Shown here one piece after another: positions 26,317-35,886 of a stretch of DNA of 64,000 bases; position 1 is the first letter of the stretch; every line of letters begins with the position of its first letter. The notes beneath the pieces are model-generated. The model ran no database searches. It was not told the origin of the DNA and saw only the letters and a program-made list of their open reading frames with translations. Source of the DNA: Silvanigrella aquatica (GTDB lineage Bacteria; Bdellovibrionota_B; Oligoflexia; Silvanigrellales; Silvanigrellaceae); NCBI RefSeq assembly GCF_001907975.1, contig NZ_CP017834.1, positions 2,322,116-2,386,115 on the forward strand, written 5' to 3'. Made by a program: the position numbers and the translations under genes.

Positions 26317-27069
26317 CTACAAATAGTAATGTGCCGATTTCACAAAAATGCTGTTTGTCAAAATATAGTTTTCAATTTTAAGTTTATCTTGTTCCGTTGC
26401 ATTTTCAAATTTCAAACCAAATCCGTCTTCCGTAATTCTGACAACACTTCCCCTAAGCTTTATCAGTTCTGAGGATTTTGGAAGAATAAATTCAAGTCCA
26501 AGTTCTAACCCGATATAGGAATTGATTTTATTTTGCTTATCTAAAACATGAACTCCTGAAGTCGAAATATCAATAGCGAGAGTTTCATGAATATTTTTTC
26601 CATCTATGACAATCATCGGAATTTGACATTTAACTCGCTCTGCTTTTCTAAAATCTCGCTTTCCAAGTTTTTTAATTTCATCAATAAAAGAATCCCTTGG
26701 CATAGGTTTATTTAAGAAAAGGTCAAAATATAAAAACTCTTTTTGTTCTTTCAATTCATCCCTTAAATAAACACTGGAAAGCACAAATTTTATTTTAGAG
26801 TTCAAACTCGTTTTTTTCAATTTACCAAATTCCTGACATCTCATTCCTCTATTAAAACACATGCCCATGAGCAGAATATCAAATCTTTCTTCAGCTAATA
26901 ATGCCTTCATATCATCAAAAGTACTTGCAATTTTGACCATAAAGCCAGCTTTACTTAAAGAAAGGGCTTCAAGCCGTGCCGTCATAAGATGCTCTTCTGA
27001 TATTAAAATATGGAGTGCTCTTCTCGCGTTTTTTAACTTTGAGTTGTTGAGTTTTTTCACAACTGGCAT
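26317..27069 (-). CDS. Degenerate receiver fused to a PilZ domain
   Basis: 250 residues. Residues 18-135 have the receiver fold pattern (LHILISEEHLMTARLEALSLSKAGFMV, ERFDILLMGMCFNRG, FLNKPM), but the phospho-acceptor position is Met68 and the acidic pair is Glu25-Glu26, so classic phosphorylation is unlikely; the conserved Lys (Lys121) remains. Residues 138-250 form a PilZ domain with RKAER (141-145) and DISTSG (167-172), the two c-di-GMP-binding motifs. The protein probably senses c-di-GMP, perhaps for motility or surface behaviour. It diverges from the HAD-murI unit across 73 bases. Confidence 0.85.
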   Translation of the reverse strand: MPVVKKLNNSKLKNARRALHILISEEHLMTARLEALSLSKAGFMVKIASTFDDMKALLAEERFDILLMGMCFNRGMRCQEFGKLKKTSLNSKIKFVLSSVYLRDELKEQKEFLYFDLFLNKPMPRDSFIDEIKKLGKRDFRKAERVKCQIPMIVIDGKNIHETLAIDISTSGVHVLDKQNKINSYIGLELGLEFILPKSSELIKLRGSVVRITEDGFGLKFENATEQDKLKIENYILTNSIFVKSAHYYL

Positions 27070-27142
27070 AATCTTCTTTCCGTCAAAGTAGTCTTATCCT
27101 ACTAAGGTTATCGGGGAGCCCGGCGGCGCCCTTGAGGAGAGA

Positions 27143-28018
27143 ATGATGTTGTGGCCTGAAATCTCAATGCAAGATTTACAAGAATTAGAAATTGTTTTTG
27201 AAGCAAAAAATCATATTAATTGCTTAAATACCAAAAATTATGCGGGATTTATTTTTTTTGATATAGGTAGCGTTTTGCTCGATCTCGACTGGGATGCCTA
27301 TATCTATGAAGTGCAAAAATTATTGCCGGAAAATGCAATAAAAGATCATCAAAAGACACTAAAAATTCTAAAAAAGGAAGCGGTATTAAAGCAATGGTGC
27401 ACAGGCAAAATGGGTGCTTATAATTACGCACAATCTTTTATCAAGGCCTTGACAGAATCTGCTGCCCTCGAGCATAAAATTCCAAATATTTCCATCCACG
27501 ATATCAAACGAGCTGATACCTTTGTCGTGGGGGGCGTGAGGCTTTCCGTTGTTGAACTTGCCAAAAAATTACGCGAAAAAAATTTTGGTATTGGCGTTCT
27601 CAGCAATGCCACTACTTGGCATGAAGTCTTAATTGAAAAAAAACTTCCTGTTCGAGATATTTTTGATGTGACCATCTTTAGCCAAGATATCGGTTATGAA
27701 AAACCAGAACCCCAAATTTATGAACTTGCTTTTTTAGAAGCACAAAAGTTTATTTCAAAAAAATTTAATGCTACCTTAGATGTAAAAGATGTATATTTTA
27801 TTGATGACACTCCGGTAAATGTCAGGGCGGCTTACAAGGTAGGCTGGAATGCAAGTCTTGTTAATTTATTAAGTGATGAAATATTATTTAAAGTATCATC
27901 AAATAAAATGAGCGATCAGGAATTAAAAGATGTTTCTTGCAAAAGAGAAAATTTGATTTTTGGATATAATGCATCTCAACGAGTTGAGAAAATATTTGGA
28001 AATATTATTAAAATATGA
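27143..28018 (+). CDS. HAD-superfamily hydrolase upstream of murI
   Basis: 291 residues. All four HAD motifs are visible: motif I FFDIGSVLLDLDWD, motif II IGVLSNAT, motif III GYEKPEPQIY and motif IV VYFIDDTPVNVRAAYKVGWNA. This resembles the epoxide-hydrolase/haloacid-dehalogenase-like phosphatase group. In motif I the second Asp of the usual DxD is Ser (DIGSVL), seen also in some family members. GGAGAGA precedes two adjacent ATGs; either could be used. The stop overlaps the murI start by four bases, so translation is coupled. The substrate is unknown. Confidence 0.88.
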   Translation: MMLWPEISMQDLQELEIVFEAKNHINCLNTKNYAGFIFFDIGSVLLDLDWDAYIYEVQKLLPENAIKDHQKTLKILKKEAVLKQWCTGKMGAYNYAQSFIKALTESAALEHKIPNISIHDIKRADTFVVGGVRLSVVELAKKLREKNFGIGVLSNATTWHEVLIEKKLPVRDIFDVTIFSQDIGYEKPEPQIYELAFLEAQKFISKKFNATLDVKDVYFIDDTPVNVRAAYKVGWNASLVNLLSDEILFKVSSNKMSDQELKDVSCKRENLIFGYNASQRVEKIFGNIIKI

Positions 28019-28902
28019 AAAATAAAATACTTCCTAATATTGCGTTTTTTGATTCCAGCCAAGGGGGACTCACTGTTTGGGAGAATGTGTTAAAACGTTT
28101 TCCTAAACTAAATACACAATACTTAGGTGATAATGCGCGCTGTCCTTATGGAAATAAAAGTAAAGAAACCATAACACGTTACGCCTCTGAGGCCGCTCTT
28201 TTTCTAGCAAATAGAAATGCGACTTTACTTGTTATTGCTTGTGGCACAGCATCCAGTGTGGCCGCTAAAGAATTGCAACATCTTTTTAAATTACCTATTA
28301 TTGGTATTGTTGATGGATTTTGTAAATTTGTAGCGCAAATTTTAACCGAAAAATCACGAACCGTAGCGGTTTTAGGGACACGATTTACAATCCGCAGCAA
28401 TCGCTTTAATGAAGAACTTACGAACCATGGAATTGAAAAAGTTTGGACAAGAGCCTGTCCCCTGCTTGTTCCTTTAGTGGAAGAGGGGATATCCCAAGGA
28501 CCCATAGCCGACGCCGCCTGTGATATGTATTTGTGGGATATTCCTGAAGATACCAAAATTGTTATGTTAGCTTGTACTCACTATCCACGTCTGACAAAAC
28601 CCATTGCAGAGTCTATAGAACGTCGTCTTGGCAAGACCGTCATATATAAAACAATTGACGGCGATTGGATTTTAAAAATAGGAACCCGTGACACATCTGA
28701 TCCGATTTACCTTGTGGAAACTTCCTTACCTATAGTAAACTATGTCAATCAGTATATTTCAGAAAATAAACTCGAAGATAAATTATATCATGGAGAAAAA
28801 CGTGTCCTCTGCACAGACTCCCCCGAACAGTTTGAAAGTATTGCACGATTTTTTACATCCATTCCTCTTCCTAAAGTTGAAGCTGTAGAAATTCAAACTT
28901 AA
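28015..28902 (+). CDS. murI: Glutamate racemase
   Basis: 295 residues. MurI converts L- to D-glutamate for peptidoglycan. The first catalytic Cys is Cys76 in VIACGTASS and the second is Cys187 in MLACTHYPRL. Other family landmarks are FFDSSQGGLTVWENVL, YLGDNARCPYGNKS and LGTRFTIRSNRF. Most MurI proteins read ACNTAS at the first site, so the Asn to Gly change is a mild oddity. The C-terminus is ~25 residues longer than usual. It overlaps the HAD gene by ATGA. Confidence 0.93.
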   Translation: MKNKILPNIAFFDSSQGGLTVWENVLKRFPKLNTQYLGDNARCPYGNKSKETITRYASEAALFLANRNATLLVIACGTASSVAAKELQHLFKLPIIGIVDGFCKFVAQILTEKSRTVAVLGTRFTIRSNRFNEELTNHGIEKVWTRACPLLVPLVEEGISQGPIADAACDMYLWDIPEDTKIVMLACTHYPRLTKPIAESIERRLGKTVIYKTIDGDWILKIGTRDTSDPIYLVETSLPIVNYVNQYISENKLEDKLYHGEKRVLCTDSPEQFESIARFFTSIPLPKVEAVEIQT

Positions 28903-28960
28903 TTTTCTTAAAAGAATTGTTATCGATGAATTCATTAAGTTTCATTTTAAAGAGGGTATT

Positions 28961-29788
28961 ATGAAAAAGCATATATTGTTATTAATGTTCATTTTATATC
29001 AGTTTATTTGCCATGAAGCTTTTGCAAGTATTATATTTTCTGATAATAAAACAGCTTCAAATGATTACAAATATGATACCAATCATATTCCTTTTTCAAC
29101 AACTATTATCCCATATCAAGAAGGATTTATTGTTTTAGGATCTGAAAAAATAAAATCGATCTTGAATGGCAATAGCCCTAAGGGATTTATTGAAGTTTTT
29201 CATAAAAATGAGAGTGATAAGCAAATTGATAATAAAAAAATTCTTTTTAATTTTAAAAAAATTGGTTTATTAGGAGGTATATTAGATAAATCCCAAAAAA
29301 ATCTTATATTTTATGGCTACTCTGAAGCATTTGGATTGTATAATCATTTTTATATACCGCCCGAAAAATTAAAATTTAACTCTGTTTTTATTGGAAAATA
29401 CAACCTTGAAAGCAACAATTTTAATGAAATTATTATGCTTGATAATAATTCTATTACAACTCCAAATAATTTAATTATGGATCATTTAGGAAATTACTAT
29501 TTTCTTTATTCTCTCGATTCCAGCAATCAAAATTCCGCAAATCATCACTCTGCGGCACAAATACATTTAAGAACAAACATGATTAAACTCATAAAACTAA
29601 ATAAAAACTTAGAAAAAATAGACGAAAAAATATTGGAAGAATGCGCCATATGCAATTTGACTGCCAGCGGTCTTATTATTGATCATGAAAATAATATTTA
29701 TTCTGCTATATTAAAAAACACAGCAAGTTTTATTTTGAAAAAAGAGAGTCTTTCTTTATGGAATCATTCTGGTAAAATTTCGGGTTAA
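28961..29788 (+). CDS. Secreted protein, possibly beta-propeller-like
   Basis: 275 residues with a clear signal peptide (HILLLMFILYQFICHEAFA) and AGAGGG just upstream of the ATG. I do not recognise the family. Segments such as NLIMDHLGNYYFLYSL and GLIIDHENNIYSAIL resemble the repeated strand motif of NHL/SBBP-type beta-propellers, but too few repeats are seen to be sure. Two close Cys (EECAIC) are near the C-terminus. It overlaps the convergent DUF1338 gene by four bases. Confidence 0.6.
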   Translation: MKKHILLLMFILYQFICHEAFASIIFSDNKTASNDYKYDTNHIPFSTTIIPYQEGFIVLGSEKIKSILNGNSPKGFIEVFHKNESDKQIDNKKILFNFKKIGLLGGILDKSQKNLIFYGYSEAFGLYNHFYIPPEKLKFNSVFIGKYNLESNNFNEIIMLDNNSITTPNNLIMDHLGNYYFLYSLDSSNQNSANHHSAAQIHLRTNMIKLIKLNKNLEKIDEKILEECAICNLTASGLIIDHENNIYSAILKNTASFILKKESLSLWNHSGKISG

Positions 29789-30717
29789 TTTCTTATATTT
29801 GTTGACTCAAATATTTTATCGGCATTATCAGTAACAAAACCTTGATAATAGTTTTCCCAAATCCCATTATGACTTTTACCTTCCAAAGGATGTCTAAAGG
29901 CAAATTCAACAAAAGCATAGGGAATTTTTTTATAACCATCTTGAAAAGGAACTAGAGATTCCTCTGCAAGAGTGGCACTTTGCTCCAACTTAACAGAAGG
30001 TGTTCCTTTTATAATACTACCGCCCGCACTATTTAAAGATATTTTCAAATTATTTTGCACAAAATCATTAAATTCTTTTAAGGATTTAAATTTTTTCATA
30101 AGATGAATACTGACTGTAAAATGATTTGGGGTATTGCCATATACCAAAGTCCAGGCCGCATATTCACTTTCTTTTCTTAAAACCTCGTAATCATCAAAAA
30201 TAGGTTTCCGCCAAGGAGCCCCACTGCTTAAAAAGAGAGTGATACTTTCCGCAAACTCATTCATTTTTGCAGGATTTCCTTTTAAATTTTGAAAATCAGT
30301 TCGAAATTTTTCGAGCGGTGCTGATTGCACATCACAAACATAATTAAGTAAACAGTTTTGAAATTCTACAGAAAATGAAGATAATTCCAAAACACTTATA
30401 AAAACTTTTGGAAAAACTTTTGTACTATGAACACCATTTTCAACAGGTGGATTCATTGAAATAGCATTGAGTTTTTTATCTTTAAAAACATATTCATCAC
30501 ATTTAGTATAACCTAATAACTCAAATACCTGCTGCATGACTGACATATCACAATATTTTCCTGGAAGGGTTCTAAAGGCAATATGGTCTTCACTCCATTC
30601 ATCTCCTTGATTTCGAATAGCTTCCTCTATGATTTTAACCTGACTAACCTTATTTCTATATATTTGCCATAAATTCTTAATAACTTTATCAATAACAAAT
30701 TTTTGAATTTCTAGCAT
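29785..30717 (-). CDS. DUF1338 / 2-oxoadipate dioxygenase-decarboxylase family protein
   Basis: 310 residues of the DUF1338 family, whose characterised members (HglS/YdcJ) convert 2-oxoadipate to 2-hydroxyglutarate in lysine breakdown with a mononuclear iron centre. Family markers are EDHIAFRTLPG (first metal His), TPNHFTVSIHLMK (second metal His) and the C-terminal YAFVEFAFRHPL (Glu ligand region). The protein is shorter than the ~450-residue E. coli form but typical of the smaller branch. No other lysine-degradation gene is nearby. GGGAAG precedes the ATG. Confidence 0.85.
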   Translation of the reverse strand: MLEIQKFVIDKVIKNLWQIYRNKVSQVKIIEEAIRNQGDEWSEDHIAFRTLPGKYCDMSVMQQVFELLGYTKCDEYVFKDKKLNAISMNPPVENGVHSTKVFPKVFISVLELSSFSVEFQNCLLNYVCDVQSAPLEKFRTDFQNLKGNPAKMNEFAESITLFLSSGAPWRKPIFDDYEVLRKESEYAAWTLVYGNTPNHFTVSIHLMKKFKSLKEFNDFVQNNLKISLNSAGGSIIKGTPSVKLEQSATLAEESLVPFQDGYKKIPYAFVEFAFRHPLEGKSHNGIWENYYQGFVTDNADKIFESTNIRN

Positions 30718-30935
30718 AAAAACTTCCCTTTTTAGATATTTAAAAAGAAGGTTGACTTCTTTTGAGAGTATTAAAGTTATGATAATAATTTATCGTAAGC
30801 TTCAGCTTTTAGCTAGCAGATCATAATTATTTAAAGATTATTGAGAAAGAAGGTGTGTTTCGAAAGAGAGATGAAGTTGCTTACTTGAGGAAATATATAG
30901 CCCCATGAATTTAATTTGAGGCTATTTGTTTGTAA

Positions 30936-31574
30936 TTAATCAATTACCACATCAAGAGGCTGTGCCAGTGCGGCTGCTCCTACAGTTAAGGCATTAGCTG
31001 CTCCCGCTGGTGCTTTTTTAAGTGTGAACGTAATTTGTTGGTCATCAGCGTTCTTTTCTCCATAAAAATAATATAGCGAAGTTCTGTTTTGATTTGCATC
31101 GGGATCCGTAACAATATCTGTAGTCTTCCTATAGACACCTATTCCATGTACTTTATCAATAATACCCTTGGGAGTTAAATGTAATTTTGCTGCCGAATTT
31201 AAACTACCAGGTAAACTATTGGGTATTAAATCGATTGCAGGGTCAAAATTCTTTCCTATCTTTAATTTTGTATATGTGATGAGACAATACATTCCAGATT
31301 TCACTGGAATTTCAGGACTATTCAGCACTACAAATGGTTTCTTTTTATTATTTACATCCCCTGATTCTAAAGGAACATTAATACTTTTATCAAAACCATA
31401 AGAATAATATTCAGTTGGAAGAGAGTTTACTACTTTTAATACATTAGTATTATCAATAACTTTCCTAGAACATGTGACTTCAGCTTCAAAACCTTTTACA
31501 TAATCCTCTGCATAACTTTCACTAGACAGAAAAGAAAGAGCCATTGCCATGAATGGCAAACTTTTTTTTATCAT
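30936..31574 (-). CDS. Secreted protein of unknown function
   Basis: 212 residues with a type I signal peptide (LPFMAMALSFLSSESYA) and AAGGA before the ATG. The mature part is rich in strands (GFEAEVTCSRKVI, PFVVLNSPEIPVKSGMYCLITYTKL) with two Cys that could pair, ending in an Ala-rich stretch (GAANALTVGAAALAQPLD). No family recognised. The lipoprotein gene 68 bases upstream is read in the same direction and the two may act together at the cell surface. Confidence 0.65.
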   Translation of the reverse strand: MIKKSLPFMAMALSFLSSESYAEDYVKGFEAEVTCSRKVIDNTNVLKVVNSLPTEYYSYGFDKSINVPLESGDVNNKKKPFVVLNSPEIPVKSGMYCLITYTKLKIGKNFDPAIDLIPNSLPGSLNSAAKLHLTPKGIIDKVHGIGVYRKTTDIVTDPDANQNRTSLYYFYGEKNADDQQITFTLKKAPAGAANALTVGAAALAQPLDVVID

Positions 31575-31642
31575 TTTTAATTCCTTTTAATTTGATTTAT
31601 AAATAAAAACATTAAAATTTCTGGTATTTATTATTATTGAAC

Positions 31643-33001
31643 TTATAAACCTCGAGCAGCCGCAAGAGGTACAATAATTGTATATGTATATCCATTTTGA
31701 TTTAGAGTAATTTGATAGGCTCTATTAGCTTGTAATACAAACCCACCCGTGAATAGCCCAGGAGCACACATGGTATTAGTTGCAACTGCAGCCGCACCTT
31801 CAAGATTGTCCACAGCATCAGCATTTCTGATAATACAACTATTTGATTTATATGGTTTAATTTTATTTTCATTATCAATTGCCGGAAAATTTAAAGGATC
31901 AAAAGCAGCTGTTAATCTAGTATTATCGCCTTGAGCGTATCTTATTCCAAATGGATTATTATCCAGCGTAATACTTTCAACAGGGGCTTGAGCTAATTTA
32001 AATGTAGGAATACTTACTCTATTATCTAATTCAAAAGTTATTTCAAAAACGCGATAAGAAATAGCACCACTGCCTGCTTTCGCAAAAATCACTTTTTTAG
32101 TAAATTTTTCAAATAAAGGAAGACTTTTTGGAAAACCTAGAGCAGAAGAGTCTAATTCAAGTATATTTTGAGCTGATTCTACAGGAAAACTTATAGCACC
32201 TGTAAGCGAAGTTGTAATTGCATTTAAATCACTCGTATTTTTCTTTCCATCTACAATATAATAACTGGTAGGCCTAGAGCCGTCTCCAAAAGAAAAGTTA
32301 TATGTTCCTTTGTATTGTAATTGATAAACTCCATCTGCATCATGAGCCCCCGGTTGAATTGAAATGCCACCTTCTAAAGTAGCAGCTGGAGCCCCAATTT
32401 TATTAGCTCCATAATCTATTGATGCATGATTTGTTGTTAAACCTTCCGCCTTTTTTTCAGAATCCTTATCTTTGTTTGCATCTTTATCTTTGTTTGCATC
32501 TTTATCTTTGTTTGCATCGTTATCTTCTGTTTTAACAGATTTATCATCAATACTTACTTCGTATTGAGAAATATTATTAGGATCAGGTTTTAAATCTAAA
32601 GAAACACCGTTAGCTTTATTTGTATCTACAAAGTGAATGCCAGTAACGCCCTTAAATAGATCGCTCTCTACGTCATTAGGACTAAAATAACGTAAATTAC
32701 CATCTGTTATTTCTGTTATTATGGCCTTACAATTTTCACCTTTTTTCTCAGATAAATTACTTTTCTTTTTAGATATACTCCAAAGTTGATTATCTGGTAT
32801 ACCTTCACAACCCGCATATTTCCCTTTAATTTCTATATTCTCTTTATTTAAAAGAGCACTTCTTGAATTAAGACTTGAAATTTTTATTCCATCAATAGCA
32901 CTATTATTATCTGATTTTTTTGAACCATCATTTTTACAACTTATAACAGAGAAAGCAGCCGCAGCAGAAACTGCTGTTGCAAATATTAAATTTAATTTCA
33001 T
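31643..33001 (-). CDS. Lipoprotein with Lys/Asp repeat linker
   Basis: 452 residues. The N-terminus is a lipoprotein signal with an Ala-rich core and lipobox VISC; GAGG precedes the ATG. Residues ~40-155 form a first region, then a linker of NKDKDA repeats (~162-180), then a long strand-rich region with TYNFSFGDGSRPTSYYIVDG. Both the linker and the Ile/Ser-rich strands fit an outer-membrane-anchored, surface-exposed protein. No family recognised. It is followed closely by the secreted 212-residue protein. Confidence 0.68.
   Translation of the reverse strand: MKLNLIFATAVSAAAAFSVISCKNDGSKKSDNNSAIDGIKISSLNSRSALLNKENIEIKGKYAGCEGIPDNQLWSISKKKSNLSEKKGENCKAIITEITDGNLRYFSPNDVESDLFKGVTGIHFVDTNKANGVSLDLKPDPNNISQYEVSIDDKSVKTEDNDANKDKDANKDKDANKDKDSEKKAEGLTTNHASIDYGANKIGAPAATLEGGISIQPGAHDADGVYQLQYKGTYNFSFGDGSRPTSYYIVDGKKNTSDLNAITTSLTGAISFPVESAQNILELDSSALGFPKSLPLFEKFTKKVIFAKAGSGAISYRVFEITFELDNRVSIPTFKLAQAPVESITLDNNPFGIRYAQGDNTRLTAAFDPLNFPAIDNENKIKPYKSNSCIIRNADAVDNLEGAAAVATNTMCAPGLFTGGFVLQANRAYQITLNQNGYTYTIIVPLAAARGL
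32465..32518 (-). repeat. Three 18-bp coding repeats (NKDKDA linker)
   Basis: Three near-identical 18-base units encode Asn-Lys-Asp-Lys-Asp-Ala within the lipoprotein gene. They form a charged flexible linker between two parts of the protein and are likely to vary in copy number. Confidence 0.85.
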
Positions 33002-33250
33002 ATTTTCCTCATAGTTTTAAAATTAAATTAATTTTAAAACTCAAAAAAGATTATAGATTTATTGCATTTAAATGAAAATTAAATGCAATACATTTTTTTA
33101 ATATATATTAAATTTAATTTTGTAAATTTAATTTATATAATTTTTTTATTTTACTTTTTTTAATATGTTTTAAAAAATTTATATTATTTGATATTTTAAA
33201 TTGTGTTAATTTCTTTAAAGCTTGAAACAACAAATATTAATTATTTCGCA

Positions 33251-33934
33251 TCAAAACAAAAATGGATCATTTTTTTGTGTATCTTCAATAAGTTTTGCAT
33301 TAGGACCATAAATTGTTTTTCGTACAATATTACGCTCTTCTGTGGTGGTGAATTTATTTTCCATAATTGTCCAGAAGTCTTTTTCCACTTCAGGATTTAA
33401 CTTTTGGAAAGTAATTCCTTGAGCATGATTTGAAAATTCTTGAAAGCACTTTATTATATTCTCAAGACTTTGTCTTACGCTGTCTTGAAATTGAAGTGCC
33501 ATAATTACGGGAGCAATCATATTTGCTAATTCTTTATCGGACTCTGATAATTTTTCCAAATGCTTTGACAAATTTCCTGTTTTCGTACCTAACTCTTTAT
33601 AACGATCACTTTCTCCCAAAGATTTTGCCTTGTCTAAATCACCTGCAGCAGCACTCTCAAAAATTTCATTGGCCATACTATTTGCTTCTTGAGCCATTTT
33701 TTCAACTTCAAGGTGTTCATCGGTACCCTCTTGGTACATGCTTGTGATCAACCCTTTAACTGTTTTAGCTTGATCACTTGATAAACTGGAAACCGATTCC
33801 ATTTTATTTCCAATTTCAAGCGCTGCTTGCTCTGTCTTCGAAACAACATTTTTTAAGATGGTATCTGTAATTGTAATTAAGTCCTTTACAATCGATACAA
33901 AATTCTCATGAGTTATATTTAAATTTGCAGCCAT
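33251..33934 (-). CDS. CheZ-like chemotaxis phosphatase candidate
   Basis: 227 residues, almost entirely helical. The segment NMIAPVIMALQFQDSVRQSLENI resembles the CheZ active-site helix (AQDFQDLTGQ), and the protein ends after an acidic linker in a short hydrophobic tail (NDPFLF), as CheZ does for binding CheY. Long helices before it (QAALEIGNKMESV, KHLEKLSESDKELAN) fit the four-helix bundle. It starts eight bases after flagellin with its SD inside the last flagellin codons, so the two are co-expressed. A role in dephosphorylating CheY is inferred. Confidence 0.6.
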   Translation of the reverse strand: MAANLNITHENFVSIVKDLITITDTILKNVVSKTEQAALEIGNKMESVSSLSSDQAKTVKGLITSMYQEGTDEHLEVEKMAQEANSMANEIFESAAAGDLDKAKSLGESDRYKELGTKTGNLSKHLEKLSESDKELANMIAPVIMALQFQDSVRQSLENIIKCFQEFSNHAQGITFQKLNPEVEKDFWTIMENKFTTTEERNIVRKTIYGPNAKLIEDTQKNDPFLF

Positions 33935-33942
33935 AAGTTACT

Positions 33943-34788
33943 TTATCTTCCTTCTAAAAGAGTGAGTGCCATACGGGATGTTTGATTTGCTTGTTGTAAA
34001 ACACTTGTACCAGATTGAAGAAGAATTTGATTTCTTGTCAATTCCGAACTTTCTTCTGCTATATCCACATCTTTAATGCGGCTGTTTGCAGCACTTAAGT
34101 TTTCAACAGTTGTTGCTATATTATTAATAGTTGAACCTAGACGATTTTGCAACGCACCGAGATCAGCGCGAATGGCACTCACATAATCAATTGCATTTTC
34201 AATTGCTGTTAAGGATTTTTGCGCCCCCACTTTAGTATCAAGTGCCAGTTCTGAAACACCTAAACGGTTTGTTTTGACATCGGCTTTAAAAGAATTGTAC
34301 TCTAAGCGGTCGACGCCTAGGATGTTGTCACCACCCGTGTTAATTTGTATTTCTAGAATGCCACCGGTACCGTCTAAAAGCTGTGTTCCGTTAAATTCGG
34401 TGGCATACGCAACACGATCAATTTCATCTTTTAATGCTTGATATTCAATGTCAAGATAAACGCGTTCTTTTGGTCCTATCGTATCTGAAGCCGCTTGTAC
34501 GCCCAGTTCACGCATACGAATCAACATATTTTGCACTTCATTCATACCACCTTCAGCGGTTTGAATGAGACTTATTCCATCGTTTGCGTTACGTTGAGCT
34601 TGTTGCAAACCTCTGATTTTTGATCTGAGTTTTTCACTAATAGCAAGTCCAGCAGCATCATCTGCAGCTTTATTTATCCGATAACCAGAAGCCAATCGCT
34701 CCAAACTTTGATCAAGCATTTTTCGAGTATTGCGCATATGCCTCTGATTCGTAATCGAGGTGACGTTCGTCATTATCCTGTAGCCCAT
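33943..34788 (-). CDS. fliC: Flagellin
   Basis: 281 residues from the ATG at 34788 (GGAG seven bases upstream). An in-frame GTG adds four residues and is less likely. The D0/D1 parts are typical: [67 protein letters not shown], and the C-terminal [37 protein letters not shown]...[16 protein letters not shown]. The variable D2/D3 region is nearly absent, so this is a short flagellin. No consensus sigma-28 box was seen in the 240 bases upstream. Confidence 0.97.
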   Translation of the reverse strand: MGYRIMTNVTSITNQRHMRNTRKMLDQSLERLASGYRINKAADDAAGLAISEKLRSKIRGLQQAQRNANDGISLIQTAEGGMNEVQNMLIRMRELGVQAASDTIGPKERVYLDIEYQALKDEIDRVAYATEFNGTQLLDGTGGILEIQINTGGDNILGVDRLEYNSFKADVKTNRLGVSELALDTKVGAQKSLTAIENAIDYVSAIRADLGALQNRLGSTINNIATTVENLSAANSRIKDVDIAEESSELTRNQILLQSGTSVLQQANQTSRMALTLLEGR

Positions 34789-35041
34789 GGCCGTCTCCAC
34801 TCTATAAATATGCGATGATAGGATTTCTAATGTAACAAACTTCAGTGATCAAAATGGATCTCTTTTTTACGCTACCAAAAAATGCTTAATTTAAAAGCGT
34901 TTGCCGTCAATTCCGCAGTAGGTACAGAAAGCCGCGTTTGTTTTTTTTTATTCTTTAGGAATGTTTTTTTTTTGTGTTACAATACAAGAAGGTAACTTCA
35001 TTCAATTTTTGCTTTTGATTTTTGCGAAAAGGACGCTTGAT

Positions 35042-35830
35042 ATGATAAATGTCGAAAATAACCGTTTTCCTCACAGTGCAGAGCTCTTTAAGTTTTGCAA
35101 GGAAGTTTTAAACATAAAAAAAAGCTCTTCTGAAAAAATAACAGATCAAGATGTGGGAGCTCTTTTAGGTTTTGATCCAGCGGATTGTACGCATTGGAAA
35201 TATGGTAGAAAAAATATAAAGTCAATTCAAAATATCAACCAACTTGCAAAAGCATTAGAAGTGGATCCGAGAAATTTAATCGATATTTCACTAGGCAAGA
35301 ATGTACTTTTTGATGCTTTGCTAGAGTACCAAGGTTATGGCGAATTTTCATGCACGGCATCGGAAAGAGAGCTCCTTTTACAAGAAGCAAATAAAGTTAT
35401 AGAAAAAGCAAATGTAAAAGCATTGCCTATTTTTATTCCTGAATTCGCAAATGTTTTTTCAGATGTCGAAATTAAGGGTCAAGAAAATCAAAAAGATGTT
35501 ATTCATTCTCAGTATGAAAATGAGAAACACACCATTACTTGGCACAAAAGCGAGAGATTAGGCACCGCGTTACGTTTTTTATTAGCAAAAGAGCTCGCTC
35601 TATATATGTTGAACAAAGACCCCTTAAAATCAGCATTGCCAGAACAAAAAAATACAATTTTTGCAAACCGTCTTGCTCTATTCTTGCTTATGCCGTCGTA
35701 TTTGCTACAAATTGCATGTAGCCAATGTGACCCTGCACGCGATACCATTGAGCAATTAATGGCTCAATTTTGGTTAAGTCGCACTTTAATCAACATTCGG
35801 CTTAAAGATTTTCTGATGTACAGAAACTAA
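35042..35830 (+). CDS. HTH regulator with degenerate ImmA/IrrE-like domain
   Basis: 262 residues from the ATG at 35042 (AGGA eight bases upstream); the longer frame lacks a ribosome site. Residues ~35-82 form an XRE-type helix-turn-helix (ITDQDVGALLGFDPADCTHWKYGRKNI). Residues ~110-255 follow the ImmA/IrrE metallopeptidase pattern, including RFLLAKELALYML and ANRLALFLLMPSYLL, but the zinc-binding HExxH reads Lys-Glu-Leu-Ala-Leu, so both His ligands are lost and protease activity is not expected. It diverges from flagellin and may regulate it; that is inference. Confidence 0.75.
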   Translation: MINVENNRFPHSAELFKFCKEVLNIKKSSSEKITDQDVGALLGFDPADCTHWKYGRKNIKSIQNINQLAKALEVDPRNLIDISLGKNVLFDALLEYQGYGEFSCTASERELLLQEANKVIEKANVKALPIFIPEFANVFSDVEIKGQENQKDVIHSQYENEKHTITWHKSERLGTALRFLLAKELALYMLNKDPLKSALPEQKNTIFANRLALFLLMPSYLLQIACSQCDPARDTIEQLMAQFWLSRTLINIRLKDFLMYRN

Positions 35831-35886
35831 GAGCTCTCTAAATCGTTTTCAGAGCTTGTGTTTCTAACCAACTCATGGAAACATAT

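Noticed and set aside
34789..35041. Sigma-28 or sigma-54 promoter for flagellin
   Set aside because: I looked for TAAA-N15-GCCGATAA and GG-N10-GC on the leftward strand and found no convincing match.
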